In this document: piece after piece, positions 1 through 11,396 of the stretch
Numbering within the stretch: position 1 is the stretch's first letter
Layout of the letters: every line of letters starts with the position of its first letter
NCBI RefSeq assembly: GCF_018991925.1
Contig: NW_024720773.1
Coordinates: 2,464,577 to 2,528,576 of the forward strand
Direction: 5' to 3'
Origin: Homarus americanus
Taxonomy: Eukaryota > Arthropoda > Malacostraca > Decapoda > Nephropidae
Length of the DNA stretch: 64,000 nt
Made by a program: the position numbers and the translations under genes
Notes under the pieces: model-generated
The model's database searches: none
What the model was told of the DNA's origin: nothing
What the model saw: only the letters and a program-made list of their open reading frames with translations

Positions 1-2
1 CT

Positions 3-152
3 CAGACTGGAGTATACAACGGAGAGCAGCTTCTGGAACACTCACCCCGAGACTTCCTCCCTGTTGAGTCCAAACTACAGGAGCCATCCATCACAGTTAA
101 GTGTGTCCTGGAGGCCATCACCACCATCTTCCAGCAGGAGAAATTTTCATGA
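3..152 (+). CDS. C-terminal exon of an unidentified gene (partial)
   Basis: Frame 3 is open from the window edge to a TGA at 150-152 and encodes about 49 residues, including QEPSITVKCVLEAITTIF and ending QQEKFS. The composition is protein-like (amphipathic, helix-forming, no low complexity), unlike the surrounding AT-rich DNA. The 5' side is cut by the window, so neither the exon start nor the upstream domains can be seen. Polyadenylation signals AATAAA at 689-694 and 769-774 would fit a 3' UTR of about 0.55-0.6 kb. I do not recognise the family. A chance open frame remains possible. Confidence 0.45.
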   Translation, partial: QTGVYNGEQLLEHSPRDFLPVESKLQEPSITVKCVLEAITTIFQQEKFS

Positions 153-1019
153 AATATAATCCAGACTTAATTGGTTACTATAGGGAATGAGACACTGCAG
201 CTTGCTCTATTCTTTATCTTCAGGTTACTTACTAGTACAGTATATTGTCTATTACCTTATCCAAGATTTTTCAGTAATGAATTCCTTTTAATGTTACTTT
301 GTCAGTATATAAGGAGAGAATATTGTACAGGACAGATGGAAGCACTGTGGTACTGTACCTTGTGATTTCAAATTTTTTTTTGTCATATATTAATTCATAG
401 TTGGGTTAAGAGAGTCACCATGTGAGGGTCCAGCTGAGTGCTAATGAGTTTTCTTAACTTAATTGGTGTCTGCAGTACAGTACAGTACAGTATTACAGTA
501 CTTTAGATATAACTTCTCAACAGAAAAGGAATATTTTGTACGGGATTAGTGATAAGAGCAGCTGTTATTCTTAAGACATATAAGGTCAGTTGCAGAGGAT
601 AAATGACATAATCAACCATTTTCACCCCGACAGTCAGTGTGTTAAGGAATAGGAACATTTTAATACAATGTTTGGCAATATTATCCATAATAAATCATGT
701 CAGTATTTATTACCACTATACAGTACAGTATATTGATGACTAGATTAAGGTGATCATTTGAATGTTATAATAAATCATACAAGTCACAGTGAATACTTTA
801 TGTTACAAAGGGAAGTTTTATATTTTATTAGGACTACATCTTTACACGCTATTCTTATGTTAACAGTTTTACTTTAGTTTTCTTATTGTGTTTTTATTAC
901 AGAGCCTTACATCACACAGACAGTATTTACCATCAGTCCACTCAGCTCTATTACAGACAAAATATTACTGTCAATATAGCAACTACAGTAGTGTGCTTCT
1001 AAGCCTGTAACCTATGTAT
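153..1019 (+). other. Probable 3' UTR and unique AT-rich sequence
   Basis: No convincing ORF on either strand. It contains two AATAAA hexamers (689-694, 769-774), each within the same TAATAAATCAT context, and several CAGTA runs (475-500, 718-730). Read as the 3' UTR of the exon ending at 152; this is inferred from position. Confidence 0.35.
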
Positions 1020-1206
1020 CCTCTTAAAATAGCAAGTTACTGTATTGTGTGTGTGTGTGTGTGTGAAAACTACAAGAGTACAATCTGAAATGTGTATTGT
1101 GTGTGTTCATGGTTCACTACAAGGGGGTTAAAGTGTGTGTGTGTGTGTGTAGGGGGGGTAATCTCTTATGTTGTGTTTATGAGGTTGACTGTATGTTTTA
1201 GCGACT

Positions 1207-1207
<1 letters not shown>

Positions 1208-1267
<60 letters not shown>

Positions 1268-1385
1268 TGCGTGTGTGTGCACGTGTGTGTGTGCGTGCGT
1301 GTGTGCACGTGTGTGTGTGTGGTGTGTGTGTGTGTGTGCACGTGTGTGTGTGTGCACGTGTGTGTGTGTGTGTACGTGTGTGTGT

Positions 1386-1443
<58 letters not shown>
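1208..1443. repeat. (TG)n microsatellite with CACGTG interruptions
   Basis: A long TG dinucleotide array. The middle third is interrupted by GCAC/CACGTG variants, and pure runs flank it on both sides. Smaller TG runs lie at 1047-1065 and 1134-1150. Open frames here are repeat artefacts. Confidence 0.97.
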
Positions 1444-1446
<3 letters not shown>

Positions 1447-1658
1447 ATCATCACCTACCTCCCGGAAGTTATTGCAGCCATATCAGTCATACATATTCTT
1501 CTCTTTAAGCTATACCAATGTTAGTTAGGTCCCCACTCACCTCATGAATATTTTATAACCTCATTCCTGTCTTAGGAGAGCCGTGTAGCCACCATCAGCT
1601 CTGTGGGGTTAAAACTTGACAACATTTGCTCATTTATGTTGATTCTATTTGTGTTTGA

Positions 1659-2047
1659 GGGGGGACCGGTGGTAGAAGCGGTACCATTCTTGCCTTGCAA
1701 GCGAGATGTCACGGGTTCGATTCCCGGGCCGGTGGAAGTTGTTTGGACTTACTTCCTAGCCCCCATTAGTCCATGTTCACCTAGCAGTAAAGTAGGTACC
1801 TGTTGTAAGTCGAAAGTTGCGAATTCGTATTCTTGGAGCTTCCAATAACTTGATGACATAAACCACTGACTCTTCAGGCTTCTACGCCCTTGACTCTTCA
1901 GGCTTCTACGCCCTTAACTCATGAAACATAAAGGCAAGTATGAACTTAGCATGCTTCCCTGTTGGGCGCTGTAAACACTTCTGCGCTTCACCTTACACAA
2001 GGATGTAGGGGAGTGCCCAATATAAAAAAAAAAAAAAAAAAAAAAAA
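1659..2047 (+). mobile_element. tRNA-derived SINE with poly(A) tail
   Basis: The head (about 1662-1735) is tRNA-like. It has a pol III A box (TGGTAGAAGCGG), an anticodon arm with a 5-bp stem and a 7-nt loop carrying TGC (alanine-type), and a perfect B box (GGTTCGATTCC). A unique body follows with a 24-bp tandem duplication (about 1867-1915), then a poly(A) tail (about 2023-2047). The insertion is flanked by 10-bp direct repeats TTGTGTTTGA at 1649-1658 and 2048-2057, which are target-site duplications of LINE-machinery insertion. The head has drifted and runs straight into the body, so it is a SINE and not a working tRNA gene. Confidence 0.9.
1670..1724 (+). promoter_or_regulatory. Internal RNA polymerase III promoter of the SINE
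   Basis: A box at 1670-1681 fits TRGYNNARNNG. B box at 1714-1724 matches GGTTCGANNCC exactly. The spacing (about 33 nt between boxes) is that of a tRNA-type promoter. Confidence 0.8.
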
Positions 2048-2057
2048 TTGTGTTTGA

Positions 2058-2550
2058 TAAAGCTTCCTTAATAACAAGACTGGAGAACAAACTGGTCGCC
2101 AGAAATAAAGTCTTGTAGCAATGTCAACGCTAGTCGGGTGTTTGAAGCAACAATGAATGCCTTGCCTCCACTTGCACACATTGGCCCAGTCATGTAATAT
2201 TTAGTGATGCTCCCTATGATGATTATTTCTGTGCCAGTCTTTCAAAGAATCCCAAATCCTGAGTGGAAAATGACCTCTTAAGTACTGTAAGCCACCAGAG
2301 AAGACAAAAAAGGCGCGTTAAATTCTGTCAACACCTGCAGCGAAACCTCAATATAAGGAATTTATGCTCCATATAATTCGTTATATGGAGGGCTTCATTT
2401 CTAATGGACCCTCGATATAACAGAGTTTCTTCTCCACATAGTCTGTTAAATAAAATTCCACCATAAGCTTCAACAGAACACAAGGCAACACAATAATGAT
2501 CTCACAGCTTCAAGTGGTGAGGCAGAGAAACGTAAATCTCCCTCACAGTA
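2058..2550. other. No gene seen
   Basis: Unique sequence between the SINE and a minisatellite. No supported ORF, RNA gene or repeat family. Confidence 0.5.
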
Positions 2551-2558
2551 TCACCCCC

Positions 2559-2692
2559 CACCCCTACATATACCTTTCCACCCCTACATATACCTTTCCA
2601 CCCCTACATATACCTCTCCACCCCTACATATACCTCTCCACCCCTACATATACCTCTCCACCCCTACATATACCTCTCCACCCCTACATATC
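2559..2692. repeat. 20-bp minisatellite
   Basis: About 6.7 tandem copies of a 20-bp unit containing CCCCTACATATACC; the unit recurs exactly every 20 bases from 2561 to 2681. Two variants (CTTTCCA then CTCTCCA) occupy separate halves of the array. Confidence 0.95.
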
Positions 2693-2699
2693 CCATCTT

Positions 2700-3480
2700 A
2701 GTCACACAAGACTCCACATACAGTATTGTGTTCATTTGTGTTCTATGTTGACTATTTAGTTAAGTGAGGGTTAGGGAGTCTGTTACAGTCGTGCTGCATC
2801 AACAATATCTGGGTTATGGAAATTTACCCGTGTGGAGTTTGTAAATTATGACTGCTAAGTTTGGGACACTGAACGAAAATTCACCTTTATGGAAGTGAGG
2901 TCAGTTATGATAATGTTTAAAACAAAATTAGTAAAAATATATAAATACTGTATTGAAATAAAAGAATGTTGTGTGGATTGATAACTCCTTTGTTTACCAA
3001 CAAGTGTGGGTATGTAGCTCAGTCTTGTTTACATCCACCAGTGTAACTCTTAAACTCTCTCTCAGTTCCTAAACCTCTTCTTTCAGTATATGATCTTTAG
3101 GCCCATTTTGTTTTACCAGTTGGTGCAGCTTCAGATTGCTGTACCATAATGTTTGTGTTGGCAACACAGGTGCTTAAAAGTGACTCTCTCCTCCGAGTAT
3201 TAGCTGCTGCTGTACTGTACATTATATATTTTTGGTGAATTTAATTCAAAATGTTTTGTGGATTATTTATATATTATATCATAAAATACTAATTTTTCAA
3301 CATAATATTGTATTTTAAAAGTTTTAGTTTTATTTGCAACTTTTTAATGGGTCTTATGACTGGATTATTTACCAGAGGAATGTACAATACAGTGTATCCA
3401 ATTATAATATGAATTTATGTGGCAAAATTGGTTTTGTGTTTTGTTATTTCAAATGATGGAAACTTTTTCACTTTTACATT
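2700..3480. other. No gene seen
   Basis: AT-rich unique sequence without supported coding or structural features. Confidence 0.5.
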
Positions 3481-3484
3481 TACT

Positions 3485-5330
3485 ATCATCCTCTTCACCA
3501 CTGATCAACTCGTTAACTGCTTGGGCGATCGGTCACGTCTCTGTTACGCACTGTTGGCAAGTACTGGGCATGCACTGGCTCCTGAATGTGTCTGAACCTG
3601 CTCCAGTGTTGGTCACAACACTCTCTGGCAGACTGTTCCACGAGTTCACAACTCTCACTCCGAAAAAATTTGCCCTCACAGTTTTCTGAACTTGTGGCTT
3701 TTTTAACCTTGAGCTGTGACCCCTTGTGGGGCGAGCGTCTGCCAGCTCCACGTATGGACATTTAACCGAGTAGTGCCCCGAGATGTTTATATACTTCGAT
3801 TAGGTCCCCCCTCGCCCGTCTGTAGTGTAAGCTAGGTGGTTGCAGGCGCTCCAATCTCTCTGGGTGGCTGAGGTTCCGTAGAGCAGGCACCAGTCTGGTG
3901 GCCCTCCTTTGGACATTTTCAATCAATTGATAGTCTCTAGTATACCTCACTCTTGAAGGTCGTGACGAGCGACAGACCATTCAGATATCTGAACGACCTT
4001 CCTATAAAACCTACTAGTTTAGTTGCCTGATTCACCTTCTTCTCACAATGGCCCAAAAACTTAAGTTCATTGTCAACATACACATCCAGGTCCTTTTCAC
4101 ATTTAGTCTCAATTAATCCAGTCTCTTCATCCCGTTGGGACATGTGATACGCCTCCTTACCATTGGTACGTCCCAGGTGCATCCTCTTACACTTCATGAC
4201 ATTGAATCTTAGCAGCCATTTCTTCGACCATTTTTGAAGCTCACAGAGATCCTTTTGCAGCTCTTCACAGTCTGTTTGGTTCTTAATTTCCCTAAATATC
4301 TTGGCATCATCTGCAAACATTTGTATGGAGGAGTGTATAGCCTCTGGCATGTCATTAATGAAACAGCCAAATAACAACGGGCACCTTACACTGCCCTGTG
4401 GTACCCCGCTTGTGACAGGAACACATAATGATATTGTACCATTTGTCACCACTCACTGTTTGCGGTCATGGAGAAAGTCTCCGATCCACGCTAGGACACT
4501 TCCCCGAATCCCGTACCCTTCCAGTTTAATTCTCAGCCTTTCATGGGGTACACTGTTGAAAGCCTTGGCAAAATCTAGGTATATATTGTCGATATTTCGG
4601 CCTTGTTCTAGAATTTGAGTCCAAACATCTAGTAGCTGGAGTAATTGTGTTAAGCAGGATCTTCCCGGCATAAAACTGTGTTGGCAGTCCTTTACAAGGT
4701 TGTTTCGTAGCAGATGTTCCAACATGGCATCTCTTACGATACCCTCTAGTACTTTTCACACTATGCTGGTCAGGCTCACTGGTCTATAATTATTCATGGA
4801 GTGACGATCGCCCTTCTTAAATATAGTACTCAAATAAGCCATCTTCCAGTCATTGGGGACCTTTTGCTCCTCCAGGCATTTACAGTCTACAGAATAGGAT
4901 CTTAAGTTACTTCACAAGCTCATTACACAGCTCTTAACACTCTGGGATGCACCATATCTGGGCCGGGACTCTTGTGAATCTTTAGCTTTGACAGTTTATT
5001 TCTTATAACCTCGTCCGAGAACACAAAGTGGGTCAGCTCTGTCAAACTCTTTCCTCAATCACAGGAAGATTGTTCGCATCCTCTCATGTGAACTCCGATG
5101 AAAATATTTGCTCAACGCCTCTGCTTTATCCTGGTTAGAATCTGCATAACTACCATCTTCAAGCCCCAAGTTCGATATGCCAACTCGCGTCTTTAATTTC
5201 GACTTTGCGTAGCGATAAAAAGCCTATGAGTTTGACTTGACCTCACTAGCAATCTGCCTTTGGAACTCTTTTTTCAGCCCTTCTACACTCAGATTTTGCT
5301 TAGCTCCTGGATCTGGCATACATCCTTCTG
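3485..5330 (-). pseudogene. Decayed CR1/Jockey-type LINE, RT region
   Basis: Read on the minus strand, RT motifs appear in the expected order. FKKGDRHSMNNYRPVSL lies near 4810-4760. YLDFAKAFNSVPHERL follows near 4590-4535, where the usual AFDS aspartate is N. Then come GVPQGSV (about 4400), the catalytic FADDAKIF (about 4310), and a C-terminal tail with LIENVQRRATRLVPALR. The frame is broken several times: in-frame stops near 4755 and 4450 and shifts near 3980 and 3760. Family assignment to the CR1/Jockey group rests on the VPQGS, FADD and VQRRATR motifs. No endonuclease domain is recognisable, so the copy is 5'-truncated or decayed. A second copy of the same family lies at 17900-19062. Confidence 0.85.
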
Positions 5331-5608
5331 TCCTGCTTATCATTTATCTTAACCCAGGTCTCGAAATCCTGAGTTTTCTTCATAACTTTGCGGACTGCCG
5401 CATGGTTCATGTGTAGTGGTCTCCTTGTATTCCTGGAGGCACTGTATGGTGTGTGTGTGGAGGCAATGTGTATAACAGAACTTAGCATCCCTTCCATAAC
5501 ACGGAGGATGGCTGTGTATAACAGTACGTATAATTATGGGGAAAAAAATGTGTATTATATACTGCATTTTCCAGGAACTCGATCCCCAATATAAATTGGC
5601 AACTTCTA

Positions 5609-5713
5609 TGTATAGTCAACTGCTAAAGGCCATTCACCTCTCTCCCTGAACCATGAACCGTAAGATTCAGACTCAGGGTAGGAGGTGAACAGACTTTAGT
5701 AGTTGACTATACA
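5609..5713. repeat. Imperfect inverted repeat (hairpin)
   Basis: The arms 5609-5640 and 5682-5713 are reverse complements over 32 nt with about four mismatches (TGTATAGTCAAC at one end, GTTGACTATACA at the other). The loop is 41 nt. It could be a tiny MITE, but no clear target duplication is seen. Confidence 0.7.
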
Positions 5714-6820
5714 TGAATGGCTGAAGGTGATCCCTTGAGTAACAATATCTCTCTGCCGTCACTGTGGTCCTTAACACTCTGTCATAGCTCTCGCTTAACT
5801 TTATTCCCGGCTAACTACACGGACTGCTCTCCCTAACTGTCTTCTCACAACTTCTATACAGTATCCCCTTCATTATTAACAAAATAAAAAATAAAATTAT
5901 AAATTCTTGAGCTAATTAAAACTATATTGAATAGAATTTGATAGAAAAAGATACGAATAATGATAAGTGTTCAAATAAATTAGTGAGTATAAGTGGAATA
6001 CACATTTTGTGCCAGTAGGCTCTCCACACATCTCAGTCTGATGTGTATAAGTGTAAAAATTACTAAACAGTTGTAGTTTAATTTGACACATACTGTACTG
6101 TATATGTGTCACATATGATGGGTGTTTTTTTTCTAAAGGGCCATTACAAGCAATAGTGAGTTGTAACATGAGAGTGTATCTGTGTACTCGGCCATATTGT
6201 AATAGCCAAGACTCAGTAATTTTATCCAGCCATCTTGTGTTTCACACTTGAGGATCATGAGGAAGTTTAAGGTTTGAGCCACACATTCCTGCCATATTAC
6301 TATGTAGTAAGATTACAGTAAGTCTAACCTTTATATGATACAGTATTGTAAGTTATTTATATTTAGTAGGGAAACAATATAATAATTTGACCCATGAGTT
6401 GGTTTTGTGGGGCAAGACCAGAAAACTGTGTCAGAGGAAACATACTTAAGAGTACAGTTCAGTTCATGTAACCTTGTCCAGTGTTCCCCAGGCTCAGGTG
6501 TCTGGCTCCTAGGGTGAATGGAATCAGCTTGATATTGAGGCAGGATTTTAGTAGTTGTGTTTCAGATTTAGTAATAGGAGGGTGAGTAGAATTCCCCCTC
6601 TTGGAGGTGGACCCTCAAGGTATTGTTTGCTATATTATGTAGTCAAGTTTGACACAGTCACTGAGGAACTCATTCATCACATGGATTAGTTTGGGTTGTG
6701 TAATAACAGTAAAATTATGATAGGTTGTGAACTAAACTTACTTGACTCCCACTTACCATAAGTAATTTAGAAATGGTAGAGTGGTGTAACCATCAGTTGT
6801 AAGTCCTTGCCACAATACTG

Positions 6821-6959
6821 TGTTACACAATCATAGTGTACAGACCGCAACACCGTTACACAATCATAGTGTACAGACCGCAACACTGTGTTACACTATA
6901 ATAGTGTACAGACCCCAACACTGTGTTACACTATAATGGTTAACAGACCACAACACTGT
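6821..6959. repeat. Short tandem array, about 34-bp unit
   Basis: Four imperfect copies of a unit with TGTTACAC, ATAGTGTACAGACC and CAACACTG. Copies differ by point changes, and the last has lost the GTGTAC core. Confidence 0.85.
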
Positions 6960-7783
6960 AGCTGTATATTCACCTCCCCTCGCACCTCACAAAAGCATCT
7001 GGAGCTTAACTTGCCACATCTTGTCTTTGCTTGAGATCCGTTAGTGGCCTAAGACAGACATGAGGTTATAATGGTGCATTGATCCTGGAAATCTTATAAT
7101 AACTAAGTCTGAACTAGGGAGCTTGGCTCCCTTCTTCCTCCCAGTTTTGGCAGCGCATGAGGTTGGTAACTAAATTGACCTGCTACTGATGATTCCAATT
7201 AGACTAATAACAACAGATGAGGAGTGACTGTGACACCACAAGGTATTGATCCCCTTTTATGGGTCATTGGCATGGTGACATGTTACTGTCCTGTCCTTGC
7301 TGTTAATGTGGCAGACTTTAAACACACACACTTGATGGTGGCTACACACATTACCTGGTCTGGTTTGGACTAAGAAATGGTATTTCCAGGATCAATCTGT
7401 CAGTTAGTCTTATTGCATCAAAGCCTTTCTGTACAATACATGAGTTAGAATATACAGTAGTCTTAATAATACACTCAATATATATAGTTATGTGCAATTT
7501 ATCTTGTGTAAATAAAATTGGATAATACAGTACAGTATACTGTATATGATTGACTAAAATATAAGTAACAAAGTACTTCTGTGATTTCTTTGTACATGAA
7601 AATTATAAATACAGTATGTATAAATTATATAAGTCATGTATTTTACTTACTGCAGCTATTTATGTGCAAACCTTAATAAGTGTTAACTTATTTATAGTGT
7701 ACTGATCCTCATTAAAAATAAACATTAAAGCATCATTCATTGAGAGGCATTACCAAGTGTACAAGATGAAGCTGTAAATTTTT

Positions 7784-7891
7784 TTTTACAGGGAATAGTC
7801 CACCCTCCCGGGTACAGGTCACTGACCCACAACGTGGCTGGGGTGGAATAAGAGTAAAAAGAAATTAAAAATAAAAGAGTAAAAGACTACG
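7784..7891 (-). mobile_element. 3' tail of LINE B (segment 1 of 4)
   Basis: It carries a tail signature (ACAGGTCACTGACCCAC and flanks) also found at 10434-10505 and 58771-58850, with a diverged version at 34905-34990. In the 34905 copy the tail runs directly into the LINE C-terminal coding end. Here it is separated from that end by the TIR element 7894-8488, so this is the displaced 3' end of the LINE at 8491-12108. Confidence 0.6.
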
Positions 7892-7893
7892 TA

Positions 7894-8488
7894 TAGTCTG
7901 CATTTACGCGGTCAATTGAACCCGTGGAGGTCCACGTAAAACGAGAAACGCGTAAACGAAATAACAGAACATATGGGATTAATTGAAATAGTGACTGGGC
8001 CGACCCCCAAACTCCACTTTTTCTGACACAATACGTACATTGTAGTAAAAATAACATCTTAATTTTATGATAGTATGCACACAATTAATATTTAAGAGAA
8101 ATATCAATAACATTAGGTTTTTTGACACTTACTTTAGTAGAAAAGATGGCTGGGCACACGGGGATGGGGGGTTGGTTCTGAGGCAGAGGGCAGATTATTG
8201 GCCCTCACCTGTATCAATTGTATCACTATCCACCACAGAGGCTTGCAGGGCCTCTTTGTTAAACCCCTCAAAGTCCATATCCTCACTATCACTATCACTG
8301 ACTTGGGCCGGCTGTGGCGGGTGAAGAACTCGGTAATGTTTTGATGACTGGGCGACCTTGTGCGCACCCTGCCCGCGCCGCTTCCCGCGTAAATGATGAA
8401 ATTTACCACGTAATTAAAACATTTCATTCTGGCAAGGCACCGCGTAAATGACCGAACGCGTAAACAAAATCCGCGTAAATTCAGACTA
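7894..8488. mobile_element. Non-autonomous TA-target DNA transposon
   Basis: Ends are inverted repeats: TAGTCTGCATTTACGCGG at the left and its near-exact complement at the right (CCGCGTAAATTCAGACTA). TA lies outside both ends (7892-7893, 8489-8490). No transposase is seen in 595 bp. The internal text includes sequence related to the elements at 12374-12914 and 33271-34876 (for example CCCCAAACTCCACTTTTT). It sits inside LINE B. Confidence 0.8.
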
Positions 8489-8490
8489 TA

Positions 8491-9161
8491 CTTATATTAA
8501 TCTACACCACGAAGATGCCAGAAAACCAGCTTTTTGAAGTGAGACAGATTGTATGAGTATGGAAACACAGAAGACGGCAGAGCATTCCACAGCTTGGCTG
8601 TGTGAAGAAAGAAGGATGTACTATAACGGGTTATTCTAGTGTGACCAACATCCACAGAGAAACGGTGGGCACCGCAGGCAAGAAGAGTGTTGCGAGCCCA
8701 TGGCCTTGCCGGTGGTACACAGGATGCCAAATCCACCGAACATTGCTCGCTAAAGTACCTGTAAAAGAGAGAGTAAAGCAACATTGCGGCAAAGAGAAAG
8801 GGAAGAAAGATTATCAACTAAAGGAGGAAAGTTAATAAGACAAAATGCCTTTGATTCAACCCTATCTAACAGTTGGACAGAAGAAGAGCCACCCCAGATA
8901 TGAGAGCAGTACTCCAAGTTAGGACGATTGAATCCCTTATATACTTGAAGCAACTCCTCAGGAGTGAAGTAGCTACGGCATCTGTACAGCATTCCCAGCT
9001 TTCGGGAGGCAGCTTTAGCAATGTTGAGGATGTGTGGCTTCCATAGCATATTAGAGGAAGTGGTTAGGCCTAGCATATCTATTTTAGAACTCGGCAGAAT
9101 GATTGCATCCAGAAATGTGATTGGTAGGAGATCTTCTATTTTGGAAAGTGCAATTGGTAAA
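8491..9161 (-). pseudogene. LINE B, C-terminal RT/thumb segment (segment 2 of 4)
   Basis: The minus strand encodes ASRKLGMLYRCRSYFTPEELLQ..., then NLEYCSHIWGGSSSVQLLDR, and continues in another frame with RFSVDVGHTRITRYSTSFF and TAKLWNALPSSVFP. These are C-terminal motifs of Jockey/CR1-group LINE polyproteins common in arthropod genomes. There is one frameshift (about 8750-8817). The coding text stops at 9161 where a TA-target transposon is inserted and resumes at 10652. Confidence 0.85.
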
Positions 9162-9163
9162 TA

Positions 9164-10649
9164 CAGGTTGTACCTCTCTAGTCCGGCAACCTCGGGACCT
9201 GACCGGTGCCGGACCATGGAAATTGCCGGACCATGGAAATTCACCCTTTTCCTGGATAGATAGTGACTTGTGCTTATGCTTGGAAGCACTAGCACCACTT
9301 TCTCTGCATCATGGTCTCTTTTGAAGACATATTGAAGGGTTAAATGTCGTATAGTAGCTTCTTAAATTTCGAGTTTTTAATTCTTAACGTATTTTATTGG
9401 AACACAAAAAAACTAAATAAATAAAAATTTTGACGGCAGAAACTTGAATTTCGACGGGTTTGAACGGCCCGCCAACGTGCAGACGACGTGCATAATCGTG
9501 TAAACAGCGTCATTTCTCTTATGTACAAAAGATTCATTATTGTTTATTACTGAATGTCTTTTTTTTTTTAATTAATATTTATGTGTGCAAAATGAGCAAT
9601 ACAATTCATTAATAATATGTAGAATATTAAAACACACGAGGAAATGACACAGCATTGTTTTCGTTGATTACAAAACCAGTGACTGACTGGTTCTACATAT
9701 AAAACTGAAGAAAATAAGACCTTGGTTGTAGCTGTAGTAAAATTAATATGGTTGTTTTAAGTAATGTTATTTAATGTTAATAAATGGAACAATAAAAGTA
9801 GCTAACGATAATGGTAAAGAAAAAAAGAGAGATCGCGTATGTAAGTGCGCATGCGCACACGTGAAAACATATCGTCATTACTTTACATAAGAATATGAAA
9901 TCAACACTTATTTACTGTTCATATATATTTTAATGAATGTTTCTGAATTTGTTTTTATTGAATTAATGTATGTGTGTGCAAAATTAACAATACAATTTAT
10001 TAATAATACGTGGAATATTAGAGGAGACGAGACGGCTGCCGGCATTGTTTATGTTAAAGCTTACGAAACCAGTGACTGATTGGTTCTACATATAAAACTG
10101 AAGAAAATAAGACCCTGATTTTAGCTGTAGTAAAATTAATGTAAAAAAATGAATATGGTTGCTTGAAGTACCTGTAATGTTATTTAATGTTAATAAATGG
10201 AACAATATAAGTAGCTAACCATTAATGGTAAAAAAAAAAGTGAGACTGCGCGTATGTAAGTGCGCACATGTGAAAATATATCGTCATTACTCTACATAAG
10301 AATATGAAAGCAACACTTATTTACTGCTCATATATATTGAAGGGTTAAATGTTGTACTCTGTATAGACAAGCAGAGAGAGAGAGAGAGAGCAGCTGAACT
10401 GCCGGATGTAAACAAACCTTAATTTCCCGCGGCTTTTTTTTACGGGGATTAGCCCACCTGGGCATAGGTCACTGACCCACATTGGGGCCTGAGGGGCAAA
10501 AATTTAATACTCCTGTAATAATAATATAAATTCAGATAAGTACAAAAAAAAAAAAAAAGCTGCTTATCTACCTATTGGACAAACTAAAATCATTCCGGAC
10601 CACGGGAGTTTCCGGGCCACAGAATGCCGGACTAGAGAGGTACAACCTG
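9164..10649. mobile_element. TA-target DNA transposon inserted in LINE B
   Basis: The TIRs start CAGGTTGTACCTCTCTAGTC at 9164 and end with the exact complement at 10649; the TIR runs about 25 bp to TCCGGCA. The duplicated target is TA (9162-9163, 10650-10651). No transposase remains. The inside contains two tandem copies of a roughly 450-bp block (about 9380-9870 and 9880-10340) and, near 10434-10505, an inserted LINE-tail sequence. Related internal sequence recurs inverted at 53930-54680 and 55410-55740. CAG termini with a TA target suggest the pogo/Tigger group; this is inferred. Confidence 0.85.
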
Positions 10650-10651
10650 TA

Positions 10652-11051
10652 CTGTGTTTTATTACCGTTGAATTTAACCAAGTTTCTACCTCCCCATTAG
10701 GAGATGCTGCATAGATCCGCATTTATAGATGAAATGATATCAGCTCTAGAAACAGATCTAGTTTGAGAATTAGGGGGAAGGGAAAAATGTGAAGAGAGAA
10801 GAGTAGAATCATTAGCGTAAGAATGGATAGAATTAGTTGTAGTGTGAAGTAAATCATAGATAAAAAGAAGGAAGAGAGTAGGTGAAAGAACAGAACCCAG
10901 TGGAACATCACTATTGGTAGAGAAAGAGCGAGAAATCGATCCCTCGACAACAACTGCCATGGATCGGTTCTCAAGGGAACCAGAAATTAGAGACCAAAGT
11001 GGAGGAGAGAAACAATAAGGGGGAAGTTTAGAAAGCAAAGACTTGTGCCAT
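10652..11051 (-). pseudogene. LINE B, RT palm segment (segment 3 of 4)
   Basis: The minus strand encodes HKSLLSKLPPYCFSPPLWSL, VPLGSVLSPTLFLLF and SYANDSTLLSS. The usual YADD active site reads YAND, so one catalytic aspartate is replaced. An in-frame stop follows DLCSIS (near 10697). Upstream it abuts the MITE 11052-11389; downstream it abuts the TA-target element ending at 10649. Confidence 0.85.
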
Positions 11052-11389
11052 GGAGGTAGAATAAGGGTGGAGGCAGCATGAGCGGTGTATAGTGCTGTCG
11101 GGAGTGAAGCCAGCCAGTTACAATACCGCCATACTGTGGTCAGCAAGAGCCCGCTGCCCGCCTCCACACCTCACCAATCAACGACGTGCGTACTGCTAGT
11201 CAACATCGATTATTGTCCTACTGTTCATTCATAAATACATTTGCTAATGTGTAGACAAGTGAGAAAATTCATTAACCTTTATTATTCACAAAATTATATA
11301 GCCTCTTGCCAACCACAATATGGCCGCCGGCAGCTCAGAGCGACATCACTTTTCTGAGCGGATGCCGCCTCCACCCTTAATCTACCTCC
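11052..11389. mobile_element. 338-bp MITE inserted in LINE B
   Basis: The ends are inverted repeats of about 27 bp: GGAGGTAGAATAAGGGTGG at the left, and the complement of GGAGGTAGATTAAGGGTGG at the right. The flanking direct repeat TGCCAT (11046-11051, 11391-11396) is the host LINE text, and the RT frame reads on through FDRVWH-KSLL once the insertion is disregarded. The target duplication is 6-8 bp, unlike the TA elements nearby. The superfamily is undetermined. Confidence 0.8.
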
Positions 11390-11396
11390 ATGCCAT

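Larger units (their letters stand above)
5340..7780. other. No gene seen
   Basis: AT-rich sequence with a hairpin (5609-5713) and a short tandem array (6821-6959), listed separately. No supported coding region; the short open frames show no family similarity I recognise. Confidence 0.45.

Noticed and set aside
1092..1528. Cys/Val-rich open frames over (TG)n, also at 42645-43646
   Set aside because: They are translations of a dinucleotide repeat and have no protein-like composition.
1662..1735. Functional tRNA-Ala gene
   Set aside because: The tRNA-like head is fused to a SINE body with a poly(A) tail and target duplications, and the acceptor stem is degenerate.
2496..2759. Proline/threonine/tyrosine-rich plus-strand ORF
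   Set aside because: Almost entirely the 20-bp minisatellite, with no independent coding evidence.
8067..8427. ORFs on both strands inside the 7894-8488 element
   Set aside because: They overlap a non-autonomous TIR element and show no transposase motif; likely chance frames.
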